A DNA stretch of 64,000 nucleotides from Diabrotica undecimpunctata (Eukaryota > Arthropoda > Insecta > Coleoptera > Chrysomelidae): contig NC_092803.1 in NCBI RefSeq assembly GCF_040954645.1, forward strand, positions 67,676,427-67,740,426, in the 5' to 3' direction. The notes beneath the pieces are model-generated. The model saw only the letters and a list, made by a program, of their open reading frames with translations, made no database searches and was not told the DNA's origin. The first letter of the stretch is position 1. Each line of letters starts with the position of its first letter. A program made the translations under genes and the position numbers. Of this stretch, positions 35,176 through 46,224 are shown one piece after another.

Positions 35176-36948
35176 GTGGTAAGCCAGTCGCCGGCGCTCG
35201 GTCTACAGCGACATCCGACGCCTAAATGTTTCAGTAGAAACCTAAGACTGGTGAAAACACTGAATCTTTCTTTTGGAATATCAGTTATCTCGGCTCTTTG
35301 TGTGGTGTCTTTTTCATTTTCGAGAAAAATACAATCTTCTATATTCTATCTCAAGATAAATTTGAAAATAATACATGGAAGTAAAAAAGTTTTGTTGTTT
35401 TTTCTTCTTCTCTTCTGCTTCTTCTTTTTATATAGACATGACGCTGTTTTTTTTTTCAATGTGCCACCAGTAAGTTGTCATTCCATCGTTTTCGTGGTCT
35501 TCCTACTGATCGTCTTCCTGTTGGGGAACCGTCTCTTGCCGTCTTTACTTATCTATTTGTTATTATTCGGTTTATACGATCGTTTCATTCTAGTCTTCTA
35601 GTTCTTACCCAGTTTGTAATGATCTCCACGTTGCATCTACGTCGTATATCTGTACTTCTATCTCTGTACCATAGTGTCTTACCATCAATTTTTCTAAGTG
35701 TTTTCATCTCTGCTGTTTATAACATCCTTTTTGTTCTCTTTGTGTCAGGTCTTGTTTCTGCCGCGTATGTTATTATTGGTCTGATGACTGCTTTGTAAAT
35801 TCCGCCTTTCGTGTCTTTCTCGATATTTTTGTTTCTCCATATTGTCTCATTTAGGTAGCCTGCGGCTCTGCTTGCTCTATTTATTTGATCTTCCACATCG
35901 AATTCGAGCTTTCCGTAACTCGATAATGTGATGCCTAGATTTTTAAACTCCATCATTTGTTCTATTATTTGACCTACCCGCTCTAATTTATATTTTAGTA
36001 AATTTGCTGTTGTAATCATGCATTCTGCCTTTTTTGGGGAAATTGACATGGTAAATTTTCTGGCGAATTGGTGCAGCATACGTTGTAAATCAACTTCATT
36101 TTGAGAGAGTAGCATTGCGTCGTCTGCATAGCAGATTATTTTAAGTTGTTTTTCTCCCATTTGTTATCCTTTTCTAGTTCTTACTTTTTTTATTATTTCA
36201 TCCGTAATCAGATAGAACAATAGAAGACTCTGGGGATTCTCCCTGTCTTACCCCATTGCCAGCTTCACTAGGGTCGGTTAGTTCTTCTTTTACTTTTACT
36301 TTTATTGTCTTGTTTTGGCTTTTATTTTCGATCGTTTTGATTATTCCTAGAGGCATATCTCTTGCATACAGTATGTGGATAACGTCTTTTAATTTGACAT
36401 GGTCAAATGCCTTTGTAAGGTCCACGAAATATGGATATGCCGATTTGTTGTATTGTAATGATTTCTCTTGCACATGCCTTATTATAAATATAGCGTCGTT
36501 GCATGATTTTTTGAATAACGGTATTAGGATGCAAGATATCCATTCTTGAGAAATTCTATTTTGTTCTATTATGTTTTTGATTAGTTTTAATAGTGGTTTG
36601 GTCAGATCTGGTCCTCCGTACTTTAGGAGTTCGTTTGGTATTCTGTCCTCTTCTGGTGATTTTCTATTTTTGTGTTTTGTTATGTTTGAATATTAGAAAT
36701 TATTATGATGAAGTATTTTGTGGTTTAATTGAAGTGGTGTTCGAACTAGTGCATAACAATATTGTTACTTGTTTGTAAAACATACTTCGCTGATTTTGTA
36801 TAACCTTATTTTAGTCATTTTCTTATTATTTCATCATCAATAATATTAAATAAAACAAGTTTCAATTTGTCCTGCTCCCTAGATTAAAAATCTGACCCTA
36901 TATATGGTCACAGACAGCTGGTAAATGGTATTCTAGAAAAAACCTTCA
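35176..36948 (-). repeat. Array unit 6 (1773 bp, full 3' RT part)
   Basis: Keeps the 3' RT part with GAA tail (minus frames 35717-36160, CYADDAMLLSQNEV, and 36198-36473) but has the 141-bp deletion (junction at about 36505). A small loss around 36063 (tggcgaattgg) removes part of FNITARK-like coding. Pairs with unit 7 as a 2702-bp block that starts again at 37878. Confidence 0.85.
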
Positions 36949-37877
36949 GTGGCAAGCCAGTCGCCGGCGCTCGGTCCACAGCGACATTCGACGCCTAAAT
37001 GTTTCAGTAGAAACCTAAGACTGGTGAAAACACTGAATCTTTCTTTTGGAATATCAGTTATCTCGGCTCTTTGTGTGGTGTCTTTTTCATTTTCGAGAAA
37101 AATACAATCTTCTATATTCTATCTCAAGATAAATTTGAAAATAATACATGGAAGTTAAAAAGTTTTGTTGTTTTTTCTACCCCATTGCCAGCTTCACTAG
37201 GGTCGGTTAGTTCTTCTTCTACTTTTACTTTTATTGTCTTGTTTTGGTAGATATTTTCGATCGTTTTGATTATTCCTAGAGGTATATCTCTTGCATACAG
37301 TATGTGGATAACGTCTTTTAATTTGACATGGTCAAATGCCTTTGTAAGGTCCACGAAATATAGATATGCCGATTTGTTGTATTCTAATGATTTCTCTTGC
37401 ACATGCCTTATTATAAATATAGCGTCGTTGCATGATTTTTTGAATAACGGTATTAGGATGCAAGATATCCATTCTTGAGAAATTCTATTTTGTTCTATTA
37501 TGTTTTTGATTAGTTTTAATAGTGGTTTGGTCAGATCTGGTCCTCCGTACTTTAGGAGTTCGTTTGGTATTCTGTCCTCTTCTGGTGATTTTCTATTTTT
37601 GTGTTTTGTTATGTTTGAATATTAGAAATTATTATGATGAAGTATTTTGTGGTTTAATTGAAGTGCTGTTCGAACTAGTGCATAACAATATTGTTACTTG
37701 TTTGTAAAACATACTTCGCTGATTTTGTATAACTTTATTTTAGTCATTTTCTTATTATTTCGTCATCAATAATATTAAATAAAACAAGTTTCAATTTGTC
37801 CTGCTCCCTAGATTAAAAATCTGACCCTATATATGCTCACAGACAGCTGGTAAATGGTGTTCTAGAAAAAACCTTCA
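36949..37877 (-). repeat. Array unit 7 (929-bp class)
   Basis: Both deletions present. Shares the private variant agtggcaagccag at its start with unit 11 (41792). Confidence 0.85.
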
Positions 37878-39792
37878 GTGGTAAGCCAGTCGCCGGCGCT
37901 CGGTCCACAGCGACATTCGACGCCTAAATGTTTCAGTAGAAACCTAAGACTGGTGAAAACACTGAATCTTTCTTTTGGAATATCAGTTATCTCGGCTCTT
38001 TGTGTGGTGTCTTTTTCATTTTCGAGAAAAATACAATCTTCTATATTCTATCTCAAGATAAATTTGAAAATAATACATGGAAGCTAAAAAGTTTTGTTGT
38101 TTCTTCTTCTCTTCTGCTTCTTCTTTTTATATAGACATGACGCTGTTTTTTTTTTCAATGTGCCACCAGTAAGTTGTCATTCCATCGTTTTCGTGGTCTT
38201 CCTACTGATCGTCCTTCTGTTGGGGAACCGTCTCTTGCCGTCTTTACTTATCTATTTGTTATTATTCGGTTTATACGATCCTTTCATTCTAGTCTTCTAG
38301 TTCTTACCCAGTTTGTAATGATCTCCACGTTGCATCTACGTCGTATATCTGTACTTCTATCTCTGTACCATAGTGTCTTACCATCAATTTTTCTAAGTGT
38401 TTTCATCTCTGCTGTTTATAACATCCTTTTTGTCCTCTTTGTGTCAGGTCTTGTTTCTGCCGCGTATGTCATTATTGGTCTGATGACTGTTTTGTAAATT
38501 CCGCCTTTCGTGTCTTTCTCGATATTTTTGTTTCTCCATATTGTTTCATTTAGGTAGCCTGCGGCTCTGCTTGCTCTATTTATTTGATCTTTCACATCGA
38601 ATTCGAGCTTTCCGTAACTAGATAATGTGATGCCTAGATTTTTAAACTCCATCATTTGTTCTATTATTTGACCCACCCGCTCCAATTTACATTTTAGTAA
38701 ACTTGCTGTTGTAATCATGGATTCTGCCTTTTTTGGGGAAATTGACATGTTAAATTTTCTGGCGGTTAGATTAAATTGGTGCAGCATACGTTGTAAATCA
38801 ACTTCATTTTGAGAGAGTAGCATTGCGTCGTCTGCATAGCAGATTATTTTAAGTTGTTTTTCTCCCATTTGTTATCCTTTTCATTACTTTTTTTATTATT
38901 TCATCCGTAATCAGATTGAACAATAGAAGACTCTGGGGATTCTCCCTGTCTTACCCCATTGCCAGCTTCACTAGGGTCGGTTAGTTCTTCTTCTACTTTT
39001 ACTTTTATTGTCTTGTTTTGGTAGATATTTTCGATCGCTTTGAATAATCCTAGAGGTATATCTCTTGCATACAGTAAGTGGATAACGTCTTTTAATTTGA
39101 CATGGCCAAATACCTTTGTAAGGTCCACGAAATATAGATATGCCGGTTTGTTGTATTCTAATGATTTCTCTTGCACATGCCTTATTATAAATATAGCGTC
39201 GTTGCATGATCTTCCCGACCTAATACCTTGTTATTCTTCTGTTAGTGGTATAATTTCATTCAATTTATTTGTTATTACTTTGGTTGTTAATTTTAGTGTT
39301 GTGTTTAACAAATTAATTCCTCTGTAATTTTCGGGGTTCGATCTGTCTCCCTTTTTAAATAACGGTATTAGGATGCTTGATTTCCATTCTTGAGAAATTC
39401 TGTTTTGTTCTATTATTTTTTGGATTAGTTTTAATAGTTGTTTGGTCAGATCTGGTCCTCCGTACTTTAGGAGTTCGTTCGGTATTCTGTCCTCTTCTGG
39501 TGATTTTCTATTTTTGTGTTTTGTTATGTTTGAATATTAGAAATTATAATGATGAAGTATTTTGTGGTTTATTTGAAGTGGTGTTCGAACTAGTGCATAC
39601 CAATAGTGTTGCTTGTTTGTAAATCATACTTCTCTAATTTTATATAACCTTATTTTAGGTATTTTCTTATTATTTCGTCATTAATAATATGAAATAAAAT
39701 AAGTTTTGATTTGTCCTGCTTCCTAGACTAAAAATCTGACCCTATATATGCTCACAGACAGCTGGTAAATGGTATTCTAGAAAAAACCTTTA
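37878..39792 (-). repeat. Array unit 8 (1915 bp, full)
   Basis: Keeps both the 3' RT part (38416-38868, motif C CYADDAMLLSQ, thumb PIMTYAAETRP) and the 141-bp segment (about 39210). Left part resembles unit 6; right part, from about 39023, is near-identical to 32550-33319, so the unit is a recombinant. Confidence 0.85.
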
Positions 39793-40721
39793 GTGGTAAG
39801 CCAGTCGCCGGCGCTCGGTCCACAGCGACATTCGACGCTTAAATGTTTCAGTAGAAACCTAAGACTGGTGAAAACACTGAATCTTTCTTTTGGAATATCA
39901 GTTATCTCGGCTCTTTGTGTAGTTTTTTTTTCATTTTCGAGAAAAATACAATCTTCTATGTTCTATCTCAAGATAAATTTGAAAATAATACCTGAAAGTT
40001 AAAAAGTTTTGTTGTTTTTTCTACCCCATTGCCAGCTTCACTAGGGTCGGTTAGTTCTTCTTTTACTTTTACTTTTATTGTCTTGTTTTGGTAGATATTT
40101 TCGATCGTTTTGATTATTCCTAGAGGTATATCTCTTGCATACAGTATGTGGATAACGTCTTTTAATTTGACATGGTCAAATGCCTTTGTAAGGTCCACGA
40201 AATATAGATATGCCGATTTGTTGTATTGTAATGATTTCTCTTGCACATGCCTTATTATAAATATAGCGTCGTTGCATGATTTTTTGAATAACGGTATTAG
40301 GATGCAAGATATCCATTCTTGAGAAATTCTATTTTGTTCTATTATGTTTTTGATTAGTTTTAATAGTGGTTTGGTCAGATCTGGTCCTCCGTACTTTAGG
40401 AGTTCGTTTGGTATTCTGTCCTCTTCTGGTGATTTCCTATTTTTGTGTTTTGTTATGATTGAATATTAGAAATTATTATGATGAAGTATTTTGTGGTTTA
40501 ATTGAAGTGCTGTTCGAACTAGTGCATAACAATATTGTTACTTGTTTGTAAAACATACTTCGCTGATTTTGTATAACTTTATTTTAGTCATTTTCTTATT
40601 ATTTCGTCATCAATAATATTAAATAAAACAAGTTTCAATTTGTCCTGCTCCCTAGATTAAAAATCTGACCCTATATATGCTCACAGACAGCTGGTAAATG
40701 GTATTCTAGAAAAAACCTTCA
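39793..40721 (-). repeat. Array unit 9 (929-bp class)
   Basis: Both deletions present. Left part near-identical to unit 4, right part (from about 40423) to 28770-29063. Confidence 0.85.
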
Positions 40722-41791
40722 GTGGTAAGCCAGTCGCCGGCGCTTGGTCCACAGCGACATTCGACGCCTAAATGTTTCAGTAGAAACCTAAGACTGGTGA
40801 AAACACTGAATCTTTCTTTTGGAATATCAGTTATCTCGGCTCTTTGTGTGGTGTATTTTTCATTTTCGAGAAAAATACAATCTTCTATATTCTATCTCAA
40901 GATAAATTTGAAAATAATACATGGAAGTTAAAAAGTTTTGTTGTTTTTTCTACCCCATTGCCAGCTTCACTAGGGTCGGTTAGTTCTTCTTCTACTTTTA
41001 CTTTTATTGTCTTGTTTTGGTAGATATTTTCGATCGTTTTGATTATTCCTAGAGGTATATCTCTTGCATACAGTATGTGGATAACGTCTTTTAATTTGAC
41101 ATGGTCAAATGCCTTTGTAAGGTCCACGAAATATAGATATGCCGATTTGTTGTATTCTAATGATTTCTCTTGCACATGCCTTATTATAAATATAGCGTCG
41201 TTGCATGATCTTCCCGACCTAATACCTTGTTATTCTTCTGTTAGTGGTATAATTTCATTCAATTTATTTGTTATTACTTTGGTTGTTAATTTTAGTGTTG
41301 TGTTTAACAAATTAATTCCTCTGTAATTTTCGGGGTCCGATCTGTCTCCCTTTTTGAATAACGGTATTAGGATGCTTGATTTCCATTCTTGAGAAATTCT
41401 GTTTTGTTCTATTATTTTTTGGATTAGTTTTAATAGTTGTTTGGTCAGATCTGGTCCTCCGTACTTTAGGAGTTCGTTCGGTATTCTGTCCTCTTCTGGT
41501 GATTTTCAATTTTTGTGTTTTGTTATGTTTGAATATTAGAAATTATAATGATGAAGTATTTTGTGGTTTATTTGAAGTGCTGTTCGAACTAGTGCATAAC
41601 AATAGTGTTGCTTGTTTGTAAATCATACTTCTCTGATTTTATATAACCTTATTTTAGGTATTTTCTTATTATTTCGTCATTAATAATATGAAATAAAATA
41701 AGTTTTGATTTGTCCTGCTCCCTAGACTAAAAATCTGACCCTATATATGGTCACAGACAGCTGGTAAATGGTATTCTAGAAAAAACCTTCA
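40722..41791 (-). repeat. Array unit 10 (1070-bp class)
   Basis: Near-identical copy of unit 2 at a constant offset of 11,658 bp; identity breaks at about 41,785 where the next anchor carries the agtggcaagcc variant instead of agtggtaagcc. Confidence 0.85.
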
Positions 41792-42720
41792 GTGGCAAGC
41801 CAGTCGCCGGCGCTCGGTCCACAGCGACATTCGACGCCTAAATGTTTCAGTAGAAACCTAAGACTGGTGAAAACACTGAATCTTTCTTTTGGAATATCAG
41901 TTATCTCGGCTCTTTGTGTGGTGTCTTTTTCATTTTCGAGAAAAATACAATCTTCTATATTCTATCTCAAGATAAATTTGAAAATAATACATGGAAGTTA
42001 AAAAGTTTTGTTGTTTTTTCTACCCCATTGCCAGCTTCACTAGGGTCGGTTAGTTCTTCTTTTACTTTTACTTTTATTGTCTTGTTTTGGTAGATATTTT
42101 TGATCGTTTTGATTATTCCTAGAGGTATATCTCTTGCATACAGTATGTGGATAACGTCTTTTAATTTGACATGGTCAAATGCCTTTGTAAGGTCCACGAA
42201 ATATAGATATGCCGATTTGTTGTATTGTAATGATTTCTCTTGCACATGCCTTATTATAAATATAGCGTCGTTGCATGATTTTTTGAATAACGGTATTAGG
42301 ATGCAAGATATCCATTCTTGAGAAATTCTATTTTGTTCTATTATGTTTTTGATTAGTTTTAATAGTGGTTTGGTCAGATCTGGTCCTCCGTACTTTAGGA
42401 GTTCGTTTGGTATTCTGTCCTCTTCTGGTGATTTTCTATTTTTGTGTTTTGTTATGTTTGATTATTAGAAATTATTATGATGAAGTATTTTGTGGTTTAA
42501 TTGAAGTGCTGTTCGAACTAGTGCATAACAATATTGTTACTTGTTTGTAGAACATACTTCGCTGATTTTGTATAACTTTATGTTAATCATTTTCTTATTA
42601 TTTCGTCATCAATAATATTAAATAAAACAAGTTTCAATTTGTCCTGCTCCCTAGATTAAAAATCTGACCCTATATATGCTCACAGACAGCTGGTAAATGG
42701 TATTCTAGAAAAAACCTTCA
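41792..42720 (-). repeat. Array unit 11 (929-bp class)
   Basis: Both deletions present; a private change tgattattagaaatt near 42460 distinguishes it from the other units. Confidence 0.85.
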
Positions 42721-43320
42721 GTGGTAAGCCAGTCGCCGGCGCTCGGTCCACAGCGACATTCGACGCCTAAATGTTTCAGTAGAAACCTAAGACTGGTGAA
42801 AACACTGAATCTTTCTTTTGGAATATCAGTTATCTCGGCTCTTTGTGTGGTGTCTTTTTCATTTTCGAGAAAAATACAATCTTCTATATTCTATCTCAAG
42901 ATAAATTTGAAAATATTACATGGAAGTTAAAAAGTTTTGTTGTTTTTTCTTCTTCTCTTCTGCTTCTTCTTTTTATATAGACATGACGCTGTTTTTTTTT
43001 TCAATGTGCCACCAGTAAGTTGTCATTCCATCGTTTTCGTGGTCTTCCTACTGATCGTCTTCCTGTTGGGGAACCGTCTCTTGCCGTCTTTACTTATCTA
43101 TTTGTTATTATTCGGTTTATACGATCGTTTCATTCTGGTCTTCTATGTCTTACCCAGTTTGTGATGATCTCCACGTTGCATCTACGTCGTATATCTGTAC
43201 TTCTAGCTGTGTCCCATAGTGTCTTACCATCAATTTTTCTAAGTGTTTTCATCTCTGCTGTTTATAACATCCTTTTTGTCCACAGCGACATTCTTGGCCT
43301 AAATGTTTCAGTAGAAACCT
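42721..43320 (-). repeat. Array unit 12 (terminal, partial)
   Basis: Monomer, GAA tail and the start of the full 3' RT part, cut at about 43279 (catcctttttgtccacagcgacattcttgg). The join is to a monomer fragment (cctaaatgtttcagtagaaacctaag), after which sequence matches copy A at about 14,730. Confidence 0.8.
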
Positions 43321-45000
43321 AAGTCTTCTAGATATGTAAATTTCTTCTTGTTTGTTAATTGTCAGTTCTACTTTTACCTTATATCTGATTGATTATGTCT
43401 TTTGTGCTGTCATTTGTTGTGTTTTAGTCACGCTGTTACATTTAATATAATGTATTGGAAGTTAATTGAGCAGCAAGTTAGCAATTTCAACACTATTTTT
43501 CTTCTATTTTTATAGAGGCGTTTAATTTTACTTAATCTTTTTTATTCTTTTATATCGTATATCAGTCTTTATAATGTTAATACGTTGGCGTCTTGAGGAA
43601 GTAAGTACTGCGGAATTTGTCTGTTTTAGTATATGAATGATATCTTTCACGTGATACCAATTAAATAGTACTATTGAATAAATTAAACATATAGACAGGT
43701 TTTTTAAAACTTTGTAAATTTTTCAGTTAATTTTTTAAAGGCATTGTTTTATTTTTTGTTGAAAATTTTAATTTTAGCGAAGTAGTTTTGTATCTCGGTA
43801 AGTCCAGGTTTTTTAACTCCGCCTACAGGATCATTGACATACTACCTCAATGATCTTGTTGCCGGTCCTAAGCCCGGAAAAAGGAGGAAGGTTCTTGGGT
43901 CAGATTAGCACTTTAGCCAAGTTAAAAAAACCTTGTCTTTTTTGAAAAAATATTTTTTTGGTTTTTGGTGCAGACTATTTATGACTTATTTTAAAAATTT
44001 GTGACATTCAGATCAAAGATGTTGCTAAAAAATTAATAGTTAAGAAGTTGCGTGACCAGCGGAAGGTTCTTGTAGTTTTAAAAATATCATGAACGATCTA
44101 ATCGAGAATGGAGAATGGAATCAAATTCCAGTCAGCAGATGAGTACTTATGAAAATAATCAGGGGAATGTCCCTTAAAATTGATGAAACTTCTAGTCTAA
44201 CCAATGAGAAATTAGAAATTTCTAGAAATTGTAATTAGAAATTCAAAAATGTTTACAGTAAAGTCGAATAATGAATTAAAAAAAGTAAGAACGTTTTCTG
44301 GATCAAAATCGAAAGATCAAAACATAAATATGTAAAATTTATTTCTCATTACAATCAATTGTGGTTAAGTCCCATATAATAATGCCAAAACAAAACAATT
44401 ACAGATTCTTCTATAGTATTTATATAAGCAGTATTCATACTTTTAATTCAATTAAGTGGTGATAAAATCCACAATTAGTACCACGTTTTACAGCTGTGTG
44501 ATGATTTGAAAGCATCAGTTTTGATTTTTGTATTCTGAAAATATAATCGGCAATTGATTTTTGGCGTAAGTTGGCATTTTTTGCAAATCCACTATAGGTT
44601 TGAAATAACCTGCTCTTATAGTATCTTGATAGACTTTTAGTTTATTAAGCTTCTGTAGAAGGAGCTACTAGACTGCAATAACATTAAGACATTAAGTTAC
44701 GTATTTTCTGTAAATACTGTATACTAATGTATAAATATAAATGTAAATCAAGGTTCTGAAACTACACTGACCGGCAAAAAAGTGGCCACCCTATAAATTT
44801 CCAAAAATAAAAATTCATTAGAAGCTTCATGCACTGTTTTATATTGTATACTTAACATCTTTTTATTTTTAATACATAAAATGGTCATTACTGCTTGATT
44901 CTCTTTAGCATAATTTATTTAATTAGAAGGCTACAAAAGAAAATAGTGTAATATCGAAATGAATTACAAACAATAAATATTAAGGGCGGACTTAAACAAC
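43321..45000. other. AT-rich right flank of the array; no gene
   Basis: Collinear with 14721-16200. No coding region is recognised. It contains the copy-B-specific insert at 43822-44042. Confidence 0.5.
43822..44042. mobile_element. Copy-B-specific ~220-bp insertion
   Basis: Absent from copy A, where aggttttttaac (15230) is followed after a few bases by gaagaagttgcgtgacc. The insert contains gccggtcctaagcccggaaa and aaaggaggaaggttcttgg, GC-richer than its surroundings, and looks like the 3' end of a retroelement. No clear target duplication or tail was identified. Confidence 0.5.
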
Positions 45001-45892
45001 ATTGTCTTATATCGGGTATTATGTCCTAAAACATCAATAACCGTTTGCATACGATTTAGGAGGAAAAGGAACAAATTTTAAATAAAAACATGTCTGCATT
45101 AGCCCTCTCTAAAATTTCATAAGAAAAATTCCGCTCGTCACTCAACATCTCCTTCTCTTAGTTCTTGAAGACATTGAAATTTATATGAATGAAAATTATT
45201 CATTTTCAAAATTTTAGGACCGTGGAATTATGAATATTAAACTGGTCTGCAATGGTCCGAGAACTTATTTTAGGATTTTCTACATCTGCTGTTAATACAT
45301 TTATTTAATTTTTATTTTCTAAATTTCTTGGTACCTCAGCAATATTGTTTGTACATGTACAATTAGAAATCACGGTCCCAGTATTTTTAAAATTTTGGAA
45401 AAATCCAAAAAATCCTTTGAATTGTTGAATGACTTGGAATTGGTTTATTGCCATATCTTACGCTAAATAAAGAACTGACACTTCGCTCACTATTGTCTGA
45501 ATAAAATATTTTTTATATTGCTATTTTCTCCTCTTTAAACAATAAATCACAAAATAAAAATTTTGGAAATTCACATATTTAAATTTGGCAATTCAAATAT
45601 TGTCAAATATCAGAAACATCAATATGACCAAACGCAACATGTCATACACATTCTTGCACAGCGTGTGGCCTGACTTTAAGGGGTGGCCTGAAAAATGGAT
45701 TATATTCTTGCAAAATTTTGGAATAGGTTTAATTCGTAGAACAATTTTAACATTTGTTTTCGATACATATTTCAGTCCTCTACAAATAGTTTTTGTTGAC
45801 TTTTGGTGTAAAATAATTAGGGAAGCAGGAATTCAACAATTTAGAATTTTCCACTGGGTTTCCTAAGGCCCGTTTGACGATTCACCACCCTG
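45000..45892 (-). mobile_element. DUF4817-type transposon relic, copy B
   Basis: Counterpart of 16200-17196. On the minus strand it starts at 45892 with tacagggtggtgaatcgtca, a clean element end. It keeps the segment RYGNKPIP-coding region (about 45400-45470) that copy A lost, but the start of the ORF is damaged and ~130 bp are missing at about 44985. Second helix-turn-helix near 45215-45300. Confidence 0.65.

Positions 45893-45895
<3 letters not shown>

Positions 45896-45933
<38 letters not shown>
45896..45933. repeat. (TA)n microsatellite at the right edge of duplication copy B
   Basis: Nearly pure TA; mirrors 17196-17234. Sequence to its right has no match in copy A. Confidence 0.9.
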
Positions 45934-45940
<7 letters not shown>

Positions 45941-46224
45941 GGTGCACAGTCCTGGACTAGTGCGCCTTTGTTAACTTGTACCAAAGCAAAGATAAATTGA
46001 ATTTTTTAACTTTCTACCGATTGTCTTTTTAAATTGCAACTCAAATCAGGAATAAAATAATTGAAGGCCAACGCACATAGCTTGAAAATGGTACCCAAAA
46101 TGTTATGTTAATAGCTTAGATTCGACGTGTGGTACCCTCGAAGACGATTTTTACGAGTAAGGCTTCGTTGATATCAATATCCGCTTATAATATAAGAGTG
46201 TTTCATCCCATAATTGGTCTAAAA

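Larger units (their letters stand above)
26681..43320 (-). repeat. Satellite-like array of LINE-bearing units (about 12 units, several length classes)
   Basis: Anchor sequence gtggtaagccagtcgccggc (with variants) starts at 26681, 29064, 30134, 33320, 34249, 35176, 36949, 37878, 39793, 40722, 41792 and 42721. Spacings: 2383, 1070, 3186, 929, 927, 1773, 929, 1915, 929, 1070, 929. Each unit contains a monomer part and a minus-strand RT part from the LINE seen intact at 12909-14285. The 929-bp class lacks ~830 bp of RT/tail (junction gttttttctaccccattgcc) and ~141 bp (junction gcatgattttttgaataacgg). The 1070-bp class has only the first deletion. Long units keep the 3' RT part. Coding frames are short and broken. 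Confidence 0.9.
21481..45892 (+). repeat. Segmental duplication, copy B (internally expanded)
   Basis: Collinear with 7481-17196 but ~14.7 kb longer because of the array at 26681-43320. Outside the array it matches copy A block by block, with one copy-B-specific insertion (43822-44042) and one copy-B deletion inside the DUF4817 relic. Confidence 0.85.

Noticed and set aside
26681..43320. Many plus-strand ORFs across the array, rich in Phe, Leu, Ile and Ser, resembling membrane proteins
   Set aside because: They are antisense shadows of minus-strand LINE coding sequence; purine-rich coding on one strand gives hydrophobic frames on the other.
26681..43320. CRISPR-like array because of regular repeats
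   Set aside because: Units are 0.9-3.2 kb, contain reverse-transcriptase fragments and have no short repeat/spacer structure.
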